From: Lunularia cruciata
Taxonomy: Eukaryota; Streptophyta; Marchantiopsida; Lunulariales; Lunulariaceae
Reading direction: 5' to 3'
DNA length: 64,000 bases
Assembly (NCBI GenBank): GCA_948567375.1
Contig: OX419758.1
Span: 40,811,473-40,875,472, forward strand
Each line of letters opens with the position of its first letter. Positions within the stretch are counted from its first letter, which is position 1. This document shows positions 1-11,313 of this stretch, in pieces. A model generated the notes under the pieces. That model had not been told where the DNA came from. It saw nothing but the letters and a program-made list of their open reading frames with translations, and did not search any database. The translations under genes were made by a program, and so were the position numbers.

Positions 1-99
1 TACTTGTAATACCAAGCTAAATATTACAATACCACACACATGCACAAATGAGTGTTACAGACCTAGAGCAAGTACGCATGGAACCTGGAGCTACATGTG

Positions 100-1450
100 T
101 GCAGGTTGGCTCTTTGATGATTATTGTGCTCCTTTATGCAGATGATGTAGTGCTCCTCTCTACCAATCCATAGAGTTTATAGAAGTTGTTGGATTCTCTT
201 CTTTTGTTTTGCAATCAAAAAAAGATGGAGGTGAACCTTGATAAGTCCAAGGTGGTTGTGGTGGGTTCTATAGGTGTTACACTTTTCTTCTTTGATGGAA
301 AGCGTTTGGAGAAGGTTTCTTCTTCCAAGTACGTGGGGATTGAGTTTTCTCATGACTATAGTTGTTCTACTTGTGTGAAGAATAAAATCAGCAGGATTTA
401 GGGCTTTGTATTCACTCATGAACCACTCTAGACTTGCTCATCTTACCACATGGGAATTGAAGAAGATGTTGTTCAGATCACTTATACAGTCTATAGTTGT
501 CTATGGTGTTCAAATTTGGGTCTATGTATTAAGAAGACATGGTGGCAAAACGTTTAGAAAGTTCAAAAAGTGTTTCTATGTGATAAGATATGAGGACTCA
601 AACTCCTTATGTTTTGTTGCTTGTTAAAATAAGGTTTTTACCTCTTGAGGCTAAATCTTTGTTCTAATGGATCTGATTTTCAATGGTGTTCTAATGGATC
701 TCTAAGAGCCAAGAACAAAGATTTAGCCTCAAGAGGTAAAAACCTTATTTTAACAAGCAACAAAACATAAGGAGTTTGAGTCCTCATATCTTATCACATA
801 GAAACACTTTTTGAACTTTCTCAACGTTTTGCCACCATGTCTTCTTAATACATAGACCCCAAATTTGAGCACTATAGAGAACTATGCTAAGTAAGACCAT
901 TGAAAATCATTTCCAAGGACTCATGAGGTCCTTGGAGCATGAGAGACTTTGCTACCAATTTTTTTGTGCCACTTTATCTATTGGTTGGTATAATATAGAT
1001 CTGATTGCATGGGCTACAAGGTGGAACATTTTTGAGCAATATCAGAAGTTGGAGCCTATTGCATTACCAAAGGTGATCAAGGAGAAATTATGGCATCACC
1101 TATGGCTTGAACTTGGTACTAAGATGGTGCTCTATAAGCATATTGAGAATCCTATATTGGTGTATTGTGAGAAAGATTATCTCTTGGCTAGGATCTCTAC
1201 TTCACTTAGGCATATCATTGCTCAATATAGAACTAGTTCTCATAGACTAGAAGTAGAACAAGGACATTTGTAGAAGATAGAGCACTCCATGCGGCTCTGC
1301 ACATTGTGTTCTTTGGGCAAAAATAAGGATGAGCGCTATATCTTTGTTCAATACCCTTGTTACCGATGGATAAGATTGAGACATCAAATTAGTAGTTGTG
1401 ATTTCTCTGCTCTCTTACAACTTGAGACTTGAGTGCTAGGGAAGTATATG
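100..1450 (+). mobile_element. LINE (non-LTR retrotransposon) fragment: RT end and C-terminal zinc knuckle
   Basis: This is a 5'-truncated, decayed LINE. The reverse-transcriptase catalytic motif YADD is encoded at 135-146, inside the context LLYADDVVLLS. It is followed by the usual stretch with VNLDKSKVVV and SSKYVGIEFSHDY. Further on, at about 1150-1270, comes the segment preceding the zinc knuckle (LRHIIAQYRTSSHRLEVEQG). A C-x2-C knuckle, RLCTLC, followed by DERYIFVQYPCY, lies at about 1290-1365. This order is typical of the C-terminus of I/Jockey/RTE-like LINEs. There are several stops, and an inverted segment at 713-880 interrupts the reading frame, so the copy is dead. No 5' part, endonuclease or clear poly(A) tail is in the window. 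The exact clade cannot be named from this fragment. Confidence 0.8.
500..880. repeat. Near-perfect inverted repeat (long hairpin) inside the LINE
   Basis: Positions about 530-664 read as the reverse complement of about 713-851. Only about two differences are visible over roughly 135 bases (one extra G and one T/G change). Both arms are LINE coding sequence, and the similarity continues more weakly outward to about 500 and 880. The spacer is about 48 bases and holds TTCTAATGGATCT twice (662-674 and 688-700). The arms are much more alike than the surrounding LINE is intact, so the duplication is recent or conserved by gene conversion, or it is an assembly fold-back. Confidence 0.85.
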
Positions 1451-3698
1451 ACCAAGATTAGTCTACATTGGATCAGTTTATTATAGATTAGTTAGGTGCA
1501 CTAGGCTCTTGCCTATGCTTACATTTCATGTGATTTGTATTATGTTTCAGCCTCTTGTTTCATTGTACATGGAGACTCTATTGTCAAGGAGCATTACAAT
1601 CTCCTTCTATATAGAAATAGCACCATTTTGCTTGTAAATTATATCCAATCAGACTTTGATTTTAGCACAAAGAGAATCCTCTTGGGAGAACTAGAATGGA
1701 ATCATCAAGTTCTGCACCAACTCTAATCTACCTTTCACGGAAGGGATGTTCTTCCTTTTGATCTGACCCTTCTTTATGATCATGTTAACTTTACTTTTTT
1801 GAATGTTGAGAGATTAGGTGTTGGTCTTAGCCCAATATATTCACCTTGAGAAATTGCCATTGATCTACAATGGCTCCAATGTATGGGAACCATTTAACAT
1901 TTAAATTCAAGCCCAAATTGTTAGGTTATAGCTCTTGGAGCATAGTTATTACATCATGAGAAGAATTGAAGAAGTACCAAGGTCACACTCTATGATCATA
2001 GATGCCATACGATTTGACCTCTTGTGAACATAATGCATATTTTAAGTGATCAGAACAACTATGAAATGCATTGAAATGAGTTGTTCTGGACACTAAAATC
2101 AGAATTGATAATAGCTATCTTTGTTCAATCTGAATTGTAAAGCATAAGACCATACAAATCTGGGGTAGAACCAAATACAAATGTGGGTTAGAACCAAATG
2201 GTCTCATCCGTTGATCCAAAAGAAATATTGAAGTAAGGGTCATCTTCTCTTGCTATTTTTTAAAGATCTCTAAGAGTATTGGGCAATCTTTTGTTGGCTA
2301 TAGATTGCATCCCTTGCTTCAAGAACTTCATCAAAATTGTCTCATACACCAATTCTAAATATTTGTAAATTGGAGCAACAAGCCTAACCAATGGTGATGC
2401 AATGTTGAGGGGCTCAAGATGGCTTTAAAAAAGTTTCAAAGCGGTTTTAAATCTAGGGGTTGTAGTATAGCGCATAGTCTACATTGGCCCTTGTATTAAT
2501 CTTGCCCCAATTAACTAGGTACAATGGCTAATAATAGTCTGATTTGAGCTATTAATGTCAATGCACATACAATAGCAAATAATAATTGCAGTCATCATAC
2601 CTTGTGTTAGTGACTTTTGAATGTTGCAGTCTGACACCAATCCATATCCATCTAGTCCTTCAATTGATCCAGCTTTGCTACCTTGCACAAGCTTAGAATC
2701 ACCAACAAAGCATATATGTATACAATCATGGTAGCAAATCAATCATATGATATGTGTATCCTTTCATGGATGAAGCAAAAGTAGGTATGAAGTGTTCAAC
2801 GTGATGCTTAAACTAGAACCATATCAACATTTTGGACCATTCATCTTCAAGATTAAAATGGAAGATCATTCAATTTCAAAAAGAAAAAATGTAAAGGAAA
2901 GAAGTGGGAGTTCTCCAATCAATGCTACAAATCATCTAGCAATTTGTATCTTGGGTTTTCTCTAAACTAGGACAAGATATTTTACCTTGTGTGCTCAATG
3001 TTTGCTTAATGGGGTGTTGACATGAGTGGCAAGGCTGTTGGTTAGTCAAATTTTGGTGGTGAAGATGGTCATTCCTTATTCAATACATCAAATGGAGTTG
3101 ATGCTTGTGGAAGTAGATCACTTGAGAAAGTGCAAACTCATACTCATTTTGCACATCATCTTTAAGTGGTAGTTACAACTAAAGCTTAATTGTTGAGGAG
3201 GCACAAGATTGCGAATATAATGAACATTAGTGCCAAAGAACAGCATGTTGATAAGCATAATAAGTTGAAGCTAATTGGACATGTGGTTTTGTGGTTGGCA
3301 TGTGATTGTCTTGCATTTTGCACTCATGACAAGAAAGAATCATAGTACAATCATGGCAACTTCCTCAATCTTATTGGTCTACTAGCCATCTATTCCACTT
3401 ATTGTGCTGAACACTTGGAAAATGGACCACATAATGCCAAGCTGGTGTATTTATTGATCCAAAAAGGCCTATGTGTGTGCTTATTGCTTGATTTGAGACA
3501 AGATATGTGCAAATGGTAGTGGATCCATATTTTTTGTGATGTGTGATGAAGCATTAGACAATTTGAACATTAAAAAAATGTCCCTCTATGCTTTTTATGT
3601 CTAGGTTGTGCCAGACTATGGTATTTGTTCACCCAATGTGGTATATGGATGCATTTAGTGGTATATGGATGCATTATTTGAGCAATCTTTGGGCACTA
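1451..3698. other. Intergenic AT-rich stretch without a recognisable gene
   Basis: No frame here gave a recognisable protein. The longest open stretches are about 60-75 codons and look random. A 20-base direct repeat, GTGGTATATGGATGCATT, occurs twice in a row at about 3641-3676. The sequence style matches decayed repeats elsewhere in the window, but I could not assign a family. Confidence 0.5.
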
Positions 3699-4454
3699 TG
3701 TGTGTAATACCGATAGCTAGATATATGATCTAGATATGAAATTTGGTTTGGTAACATCTAGGAAGATGTTGTACATAATGGACTAAGTAGATCAGATAGA
3801 GGTATCACCAAAAGAGTACTTCTACAAATAGGCCAAAAATTGAAACATGCTTGAAGACTTTAGAATCAATAGCTAGACATATGATCTAAAGCTAGAATTT
3901 GGGTTGGTGATATCTAGAAGGATGGTACACATAATGGAAAAAGTAGATCAAGTAGAGGTATTACCAAAAGAACACTTCTACTAATAGGGAAAAAACCAAA
4001 ATAGATTGAAATCTTCAAAGGCAATTTCAAACGCCTAAACAGAGGAATTAGGCCTCAAAAATGTTCAGCTCCTACCCCCTAACCCCCCCCCCCCCCCCAA
4101 AAAAAGCAAAGGCTGACCTTCCCTCCCCCCAATTTTTCTCACAGAGAGCTTTCCAACAATACCTCATCTACATGATTTTGAGATTCCTACATGAAGATTC
4201 CATCTGATCACAACCTTTTTGACCACCCAAATGGGACCACGATCAACATGTCACCCATCCAAGCAAGTAATCTAAGGGTGGAGTTGGTTGACATGTCACC
4301 TGTCTATGTACCTAACCCTATGATGGAGCATCCTTGGAGGTGATCCTCTTTGGCTATATAATAAAGAGAAGGTGCTCCCTTGGGGCACCAAATTTTGAGT
4401 GTGAAACATGTGTTTTTCTCTTTTGTATTTCTTTGCTATCCTTGGAATATTACA
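3699..4454 (+). repeat. LTR of the window's Gypsy family, probably solo (copy 1)
   Basis: The stretch starts TGTGTGTAATACC and ends AATATTACA. It matches the LTRs of the minus-strand Gypsy element at 21.5-27.8 kb in order: a TAGCTAGATAT box, GGTAACATCTAGGAAGATG, a GGCCTAAA...TTAGGCCTC box, a CATGTCACC box and GGCTATATAATAAAGAG (TATA-like). It carries an internal tandem duplication of about 155 bp (3712-3850 and 3866-4000) that is also in the copy at 11.3 kb but not in the two LTRs of the intact pair. A run of 16 C lies at 4083-4098. No coding remains of a Gypsy element adjoin it, so it is probably a solo LTR. Confidence 0.75.
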
Positions 4455-4625
4455 ATTTACAAGTGGTGAACACCACATCCGATGTTATCTTTGTTACTCT
4501 TCTCGCCATGATTGCAAAATATGGATTATCCATCCTTCATCAATGTTGCAACTAGTGCTATGATGGTGAATCAAATATGAGTGGTCATATTAATGGTTCA
4601 CAAGCATAGCAATGCAATGATTTCA
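4455..4625 (+). mobile_element. hAT transposase fragment, plus strand
   Basis: The plus strand encodes QVVNTTSDVIFVTLL and then CYDGESNMSGHING, the hAT signature usually written GQxYDGAxNMSGxxxGL. The same region is present on the minus strand at about 6160-6335, and the two DNA stretches align at roughly three quarters identity by eye. A stop sits between the two motifs. The fragment abuts the end of the LTR at 4454, so the LTR element probably landed in or beside a hAT copy. Confidence 0.7.
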
Positions 4626-4689
4626 ACAAAAAAGTGCCATAATTTATGTGAAAAAATTGCATTGATAAATGAGTTCCTTCAAAATTTGT

Positions 4690-6480
4690 AAAATAAAATT
4701 TATTAGAGTAGATGAATCCTTTTTTCTCATTGAGATTAGCATGCAAGACATTTGTAATTGCTAAATCCATTGATGAGTTAATTGCAATTGACATCAAATG
4801 AGCCAACCATAAAGAACTAATGATAGACTACAAGTCATTTTTTATCATTTTCATAATTCTTAATGACCTTTTCATGCTTGTTGTATTGCAAGGAAAAGCC
4901 AAGAACAATTGATTTGATTCTTTTAATAGTTTTAAATGATCATGAAATTGCTCCAAGTGGAGGAGAATTGAGATCTGTTCAATTGACTTGACAATGGAAA
5001 GGGAGAAAAGATTGATCAAACTTCATCAATGAATAGCAATGCTTGAGCATTGAGCTCACAACAACTCTAACATGGAGAAATTGCTTGGATAAAAGCTAGC
5101 AAGTTTCAAAAGAGCTTGTTTTGGAAGGTTAGAAAACTGGTCTAACAATGATAGACAATAAGCGCATGAGATCATTTCCAAGACATCACCCTTGGAACCA
5201 AAATTTTATTTCAAAAACAAGCTTGTTGATGGCAAGAAGAGCAACATTGATTTGATAATGACCAATGTTGGTTGATGGATTAATTGAGGGATTAGAACCA
5301 TTTGCAACAACATCAAACTCTTCAAGTCTTTGTTTGTGCAATCTACCATCTGGATAGTGTTTGGGGATCAATGTGTCATCCTTTTCAGGTAAAAGTGATT
5401 TCATTTTCATGAAAAACAATGATAGCATCATCCCACATGCTTTCAATGCTTGAGATCTTTGGTTGCTTGCTCAATGCAATCTTGAAAACCACAATCATTT
5501 TGCATACATTGACCAAGTCCTGATTGTCTTCTTGAAGTCACTTGGATAGCTCCTTGGTGAGAGCAAGAATTAGGATCATTACAATCAAGACAAATACAAA
5601 CTCAAACATAAAGATTGATTCTAGACTATAGTAGCTTCTATTTACATTGTACTATCAATAGTTGTTGATTTAATCTCTTTTGTTGATTCGAGAATGTACT
5701 TGAATGTGAGTTTGACAACTCAGATGCATCTTACTTTGTATGTCCATCGAGTAATAGATTTACGAACCAAATGCCAATGCTGATGCAATTAGTTCCTTCT
5801 TTGAGATATTGAAACAAATACTATTGAGAGGTTCATTTTTTGGATTAATATCCTCCACATCCTACATCTCATTATCTTCATAGTCAGAGATGTTCTTGTC
5901 ATAATCATCACTCAATAATTTATCATTCTCATTCATAGACTGGTTTTGACTAGCCCTCCAAAGTAGCAGCTTTGATGAGCATCTCTTATTTGATTTTAGT
6001 GAACCCACAAAACGCCTGGTGTATCTTGCAATCAGAACATACAACCTTTGAATGAAAGGAAATATATTGTAGACACCTTTGATGTGCTTGTAAGATGCAC
6101 ACATTGTTAGATTTAGCTGATGTGCAAAGCAAGGGATGTATTTTGCCAATGGACTATGTCTCTGAACAAGTGCCTATAAACCGTTGATATGACCATTCAA
6201 ATTTGGTGCATCATAACTCTGGCCACGGCATTGATGAGGGAGGGCTAAATCCATATTCGGCCATCGTGGTAAGAAGAGCAATGAAGACAATATTGGATGC
6301 GGTGTTCACCACTTGCATAGTGCATCGAAATTGCTCAATGATGCATCTATATATCACACTTTGCAAAAAAAAATACCATGGTCTAGCATGACCGGGACAT
6401 AACAAACATAGAGAGATATCTGTTCAGTATTCAAACTGTGTGATGCTTCATCGTACATCATAGATTATCATGTCTAGATT
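4690..6480 (-). mobile_element. Decayed hAT transposase (ZMYM1/TTF-type zinc-finger hAT group)
   Basis: Read from right to left on the minus strand, the pieces fall in the expected order. First is an N-terminal part of the catalytic region with EASHS-like residues near 6450. Then come QVVNTASNIVFIALLTTMAEYG at about 6330-6260 and a degraded GQSYDAPNLNGHINGL near 6230-6180. YIPCFAHQLNLTMCASYKHI follows at about 6140-6080, the classic CFAHxLNL box. Next are a middle segment with PDGRLHKQRLEEF near 5370-5330 and SNIGHYQINVALLAINKL near 5265. The C-terminal dimerisation block includes LFLAFPCNTTSMKRSLRIMK at about 4920-4850 and AHLMSIAIN near 4800. Several stops and frame changes break it. The BED/TTF zinc finger and terminal inverted repeats were not found. 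Family assignment is strong; activity is excluded. Confidence 0.8.
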
Positions 6481-7226
6481 CAAGCAATAAGAGAATGCAA
6501 TGTTACTTGATGTCAATTACAATTAACTCATTAACGGATTTATCCGTAGATAATGTCTTGTGCGCTTATCTTTGTGATAACAGAGGAAGCTGCATGCACT
6601 AGCTCTAATCATTATTATATATCAAATTTTTCAAGAACTCATTTGTCAAAGCAAATCTTTAATGTAAATTATAGCCCCTCCCCTATTGTCAAATTTTGAT
6701 GGAACTCATTTGTCAATTTGATTTTTTTAACGGAAAGAATAGCCCCTGCACTATTGAAATCCTGGCGTCGCCCTTGAGCCTAACAATTCATAGCTACTTA
6801 AGCTACAAATGTATAGTACTAATATCCAGGTCGTTGACAAAATATACTCCCTCATTCTGGTGGACAAATGTTCTTTTTCCGATTATCTTCAATTTGTTTA
6901 CTTCTTTCCTCACAAACATATATCCAATGCGGGGTTTTCTCTTCGGAGAAAATTGAAAGAGCGGGTCGGAGAAGGATTCAGACTAGAACAAACGGTCCCA
7001 AGTAACATTAGCAGGCCCATCCAGTGCAGTAAATTGTAACTAATTAAATGCTCAAAGTACTTGATACGATTAACTGCCTTTATTTGGATCAACAACTAAT
7101 TGCAACAATTGCATCTGAAGACTGCAGCATTCGCTTTGGCTGTTTGATGCTGACCTCGCATAGGTTCAATTGAAGTTAACTCGCATACTTTGACAATTCG
7201 CAACGTGACAGTTCGGAGTATTGTAG
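6481..7226. other. Intergenic stretch, nothing recognised
   Basis: No coding or RNA feature could be supported. Base composition becomes less AT-rich from about 6780 onward, marking a change from decayed repeats to more complex sequence. Confidence 0.4.
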
Positions 7227-7230
7227 ATGC

Positions 7231-7533
7231 TTGTACATTGCAATTGAAGAAGATCCTCCAAGAGAGGACTACACCCGGCTCGTGAACAATCATCCGCCTC
7301 GGAACAGGAATCGACGAGCTCTACAGAAATTTATTGATGATCAAGATAAGATTCTGTCACAAGATTTCTACGAACTGTTCTTATGGGGTGGCAACAACCA
7401 AAAAGATAAACGTTTCTTTGCGATGAATGCACAAATGCATTTGATGTCCTTCAACATTCTGAAGTGCACAGTTATGTTATCTTCACATACATATAAACCA
7501 AGCAAGGGCCCAGCCAGTCCAAAATTTTGCTGA
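7231..7533 (+). CDS. Unrecognised open frame, possible exon of a host gene
   Basis: A 100-codon open frame with protein-like composition contains NNHPPRNRNRRALQKFIDD, KILSQDFYELFLWGGNNQ and RFFAMNAQMHLMSFN. It is acidic-basic mixed, not low complexity, and no frame on the other strand is better. It has no ATG at its left edge; the first in-frame ATG lies well inside. If real, it would therefore be an internal exon. I do not recognise a domain. It overlaps the 3' end of another open frame on the minus strand, so at most one of the two is likely to be coding there. Confidence 0.25.
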   Translation: MYIAIEEDPPREDYTRLVNNHPPRNRNRRALQKFIDDQDKILSQDFYELFLWGGNNQKDKRFFAMNAQMHLMSFNILKCTVMLSSHTYKPSKGPASPKFC

Positions 7534-7564
7534 TGACAGAGAACGCTGAATATGGAATGTACCG

Positions 7565-7707
7565 CTTATCTTGGCATAGTTGGCAATCGATCCCCCTGGT
7601 ATCCGTTGAACTTGTGTCTCTTTGTTATCTAGAAGGTCACTGCCTTGATCACCAAATACTAACTGGGTAACGACACTGCAGATGATACAAATCCATAGAA
7701 GACGCAT
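7565..7707 (-). CDS. Possible first exon of a secreted protein, minus strand
   Basis: From the ATG at 7705-7707 the minus strand reads MRLLWICIICSVVTQLVFG, a good signal-peptide shape with a hydrophobic core and a small residue at the end. It continues with DQGSDLLDNKETQVQRIPGG. A possible donor GGTACATT follows the codons for AKIS at about 7563. No further exon could be recognised downstream on the minus strand, and the family is unknown. This is a weak candidate only. Confidence 0.2.
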
Positions 7708-7749
7708 CCTCGTCCTTCTTGATACACAGGGCGGCAGTTCTCGCACAGA

Positions 7750-8189
7750 GTGCCGTCAAACTACATCTTCCAGTGGGTAGACTCCTTCCCTCTGTAGGCG
7801 CTACGCAGCTCGAAAGGAAACAGCCTACAACTTTCTTGCAGAACCGAATCTGTCGGTCACCTCCACAAAACTCTACACACTCCCGAATTTTCAGAGTTCT
7901 AGTAATATGTCTAAGCTAACGTGGAGGCCACAGCAAAGTAAATTGAAGGAAGCTACTACACACCGTCAGTTCAGCCTGTAAATCAAGCACCTGTACTTCG
8001 GAGCTAGCCCGCCTGAAACTGTTTTTCCTTGCAAAGGAGGAGGACGTGAGCGCATTGAAACACGAGTGGCTTGGAGGGTACCAAGAGACCGAAAATTAGA
8101 CGCTGAGTAACCGGAATCAATTTATTGGCTTCGATGCATCGGGGTCACTCCACATGTCATGATCTCCATCAAGTGTTCTCTTCACCAAA
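7750..8189. other. Intergenic stretch, nothing recognised
   Basis: Moderate GC content and no coding or repeat match that I could support. Confidence 0.4.
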
Positions 8190-8400
8190 GGCGACCGAGT
8201 AAAATAATAAGAAGAATAGGAAGACCCATCAAATCGTACAAGGATGAGACATAAAATCAAACCGTACAAGGATGGGACATAAGAAGTACAATGAGACAAG
8301 TCTACAGTATCTATATGAGAAATCTGTACCGTTACACCTAAGATATTCGAGCTATGTAAGTCATATGGTCTATTAACTAATTCACCCAAGGTGCTAAGCT
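8190..8400 (-). mobile_element. 5'-truncated LINE 3' end (RLE-type family, tail copy 1)
   Basis: The left edge GGCGACC at 8190 is the reverse complement of the family's 3' terminus GGTCGCC. Next comes a diverged copy of the tail hairpin (AGGAAGACCCATC) and CGTACAAGG. Farther right, the minus strand encodes RPYDLHSSNILGVTVQIS. This matches RPYDLHSLDILGAVGQIS from the larger family member at 43.06-43.85 kb. Similarity fades at about 8375-8400, before the gap. The match to the coding end shows that the tail includes the last codons of the ORF. Confidence 0.75.
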
Positions 8401-8453
8401 TGCATCATTAGAGTCAAGGTACAAAACATCACAGAAGAGAAGAAGAGCGCGCA

Positions 8454-8653
8454 NNNNNNNNNNNNNNNNNNNNNNNNNNNNNNNNNNNNNNNNNNNNNNN
8501 NNNNNNNNNNNNNNNNNNNNNNNNNNNNNNNNNNNNNNNNNNNNNNNNNNNNNNNNNNNNNNNNNNNNNNNNNNNNNNNNNNNNNNNNNNNNNNNNNNNN
8601 NNNNNNNNNNNNNNNNNNNNNNNNNNNNNNNNNNNNNNNNNNNNNNNNNNNNN
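8454..8653. other. Assembly gap of exactly 200 N
   Basis: Two hundred consecutive N. The round length suggests a placeholder of unknown true size. Sequence to the left is the moderate-GC type with a LINE tail; sequence to the right starts abruptly inside a Copia polyprotein. The missing DNA therefore includes at least the 5' half of that Copia element, unless the join is wrong. Confidence 0.99.
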
Positions 8654-10758
8654 CATGCTTTGGTCTTAGAAGAAGTTGAACCTTCATCCTACAAGGAGGC
8701 ATGTTCTTCTAGTGAAAAGGATGAGTGGTTTGGTTCTATGGAGAGGGAGTTGGAATCCTTGAGGGATAACAAAATTGGGAGCTAGTCATGTTACCTAAGG
8801 GTCAACAAGTGATAGATTGCAAGTGGATCTACAAGTTGGAGGAGGGATCAAAGATCTACAAGGCTAGATTGGTAGCAAAGGGTTTCATTCAAGAGAAGGG
8901 AGTGGACTACAATGAGGTATTTTCTCTTGTTGCAAATTATTCTACAATATGTCTTTTATGTATGCTTGTTGCATTATTTGGTCTTACTTTAGATCAAATG
9001 GATGTTGTCACAACATTTCTCTATGGCACCTTGGATGAAAGGATGTTCATGAGACAACATATAGGGTTTGTGAAGAAAGGCCAAGAATACAAGGTATGCA
9101 GATTGCTGAAGTCCTTGTATGGATTGAAGCAAGCACCTCGCCAATGGAACAAGAGGTTTTATGTGTTTATGCATGCTTAGGGTTTCAATAGGATTTTATT
9201 TGATCCTTGTGTGTACATGAAACATGTGAGTAATAAGACCTTTGGTTTTATAAATCTTTTTTTATATGTGGATGACATGTTGATAGCTGCCAAGGATAGA
9301 TCTGAGGTGAACAAGCTCAAGGCACTCTTGGGTTTGGAGATCAAAATGAAGGATCTAGGGTTGGCCACAAGGATATTAGGCATGGAGATCAAGAGGAACT
9401 TGGGCACTGGTCAGTTGTGGTTGATGTTGGGCAAACATGCTAGGAAGGTACTTTCCAGGTTCAACATGGAGAACTATAAACCAGTAAGTACTCCTCTAGC
9501 TTCTCATTTCAAGCTTTCAGCGGCATGTTGTCCTACATATGCCGTGGAGAAGGGTTTGATGGCTAACATTCCTTATGAGAAGGCTGTTGGGAGTCTCATG
9601 TAATTGATGACTTGCACTAGACCTGATCTTACCCTAGCACTGGGTAAGGTGTGTAGGTATATGTCAAATCCAGGAAGGACACATTGGGAAGCGGTTAAGT
9701 GGATTCTCAGGTATTTGAGAGGTACACTAGACTATGGGCTCTTATTTGACAGAAGATCAATGAATACCACATCACTAGATGGTTATGTAGATGCAGACTA
9801 TGGACAAGATTTGGACAAGCAGAGATCAACAATAGGGTATGTATTCACACTTGGTGGTGGGTGCATTAGTTGGAGATCTACCTTGCAGAAGTGTGTTGCA
9901 CAGTCTACTATAGAAGTTGAGTATGTCGCAGCAACGGAAGCATCAAAGGAGGCAGTTATATGGATCAATATAACTGAATAGACTTGTTGCTGAGATGGGG
10001 CCAATGCATGCTAATGTAATGCTTCATTGTGACAGACTTTACACCTAGCTAAAAATCAGGTGATAGATAGTAGGGTTTAGCATATAGATATCAGATGTCA
10101 CTTTCTTAGGCAAGTTGTGTCTGAGAAAAGGTTTGATATAGTCAAGATTGACGGTAAGCTCAACCCGCCTGATGCCTTTACCAAAGTCATACCTTCAGAA
10201 AGTTTCTCTAGGCATCGTGCTACCCTGTAGGTTGTGCAAGTGGAGCATGAGTAGGATGACCTACCATTAGTGGTGACCTTGGCTATTTTGGTTACTCTAT
10301 CCCTGTATGGGCTACGGTTATAAGTTCTAGTTTATCCTAGTTTAGAGGAGGGGTCAAGTGATTGGTTGTCTGTCTAGACCTTCCCGCTGAGTGATAAGTT
10401 GTTGCAAGGTTACTTACCCCAAGACAAGAGTCAAGGGGGAGATGGTTAGGTTTTATTTCGATATCTGGGGGTTAGGTTGGATTCGTGAGTGGACTCTGAT
10501 AATGTGAGGAAGATCTGAGTGACTAAAGAGGTCTGGACATGAGGCTGAGGGAGTAAAGTTGGTGTTGAGTGCTTCCTGTGGTCGTAGCCTCACATGGAGG
10601 TGAACCATGTACCTTTTGTGTACTGGATAAGTACTCTAGAGATATGTTTGATATGTGAAGGTTTCTATAAATTCTTGTTTGATTCTTAGCACCAACTACT
10701 CTTGTGTATGATTATGATTTCACACAAAAATTTTGCTACCTTCTATTCATTTCAATCA
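8654..10758 (+). mobile_element. Ty1/Copia LTR retrotransposon, 3' half (RT, RNase H, 3' LTR), broken
   Basis: The plus strand encodes the Copia reverse transcriptase: KWIYKLEEGSKIYKARLVAKGF, LDQMDVVTTFLYG, SLYGLKQAPRQW, and YVDD at 9265-9276. It is followed by the connection and RNase H: RPDLTLALGKVCRYMSNP, HWEAVKWILRYLRGT, DGYVDADYGQD, and TIEVEYVAATEASKEA near 9900-9960. A purine tract, AAGGGGGAGA, ends at 10442 and is followed by TGGTTAGG, the expected start of the 3' LTR. The 5' LTR, gag, protease and integrase are not present to the right of the gap. The element is a fossil with a handful of breaks; its age cannot be estimated without the partner LTR. Confidence 0.9.
10443..10758 (+). 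repeat. 3' LTR of the Copia element
   Basis: It starts with TGGTTAGGTTTTATTTCG directly after the polypurine tract and is placed to end at ATTTCAATCA, giving about 316 bp. The right end is an estimate from the CA terminus because the 5' LTR is not in the assembled sequence. Confidence 0.6.
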
Positions 10759-11313
10759 AACCTAGAGTTGACTATTCTTTAGTTATGAGTAATTATTGAA
10801 CAAACATATTTGAATATTCACTTTAATCTCCTCCTTTTTACCTATGGATTTAAATCACTATTGGTGTCTATTGGTGTCTATGATTTAAAGCACTATTGGT
10901 ATCTATACCTATGAATAATCACTCTAGTCAAATCAGATGAAAAAGCTAATATTTTAATATTATGTGGTATAAAAAATGTTGCTTGTTTTTTTTGTGCTCT
11001 TTTCACTTCTTTTGTTACAAAAGGATAGCTATCAGAAGGAGAAAGTGGGCAAATGCATATATTTAACTCCTTCAAGAGCAAAAGCTAAAGTTGGGTCATG
11101 TCTTTCCTAAGGAAGGAAAATACCATGCCTTTGAAAGACCATGGGTATCTTAGGAAGGACATTGAAACCCATACCAAATTTCCAATTTTACATTAGTTGT
11201 TGCTTAAACATGTGAGGATAGCGATCATTCATTGAATACCATTGGGGAGCAAGAAATCAAGAGAATAAGGAAGAGCACTTTGACTGAAGGGTTCACAAAT
11301 CTCATTTCCTTTG
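10759..11313. other. Intergenic AT-rich stretch
   Basis: No gene seen. A short local duplication of CACTATTGGT with surrounding bases occurs at about 10855-10905. Confidence 0.4.

Noticed and set aside
7483-7746. Full 87-codon minus-strand frame as a complete gene
   Set aside because: The part after AKISG loses protein-like character, so at most the signal-peptide end was kept as a weak exon candidate.
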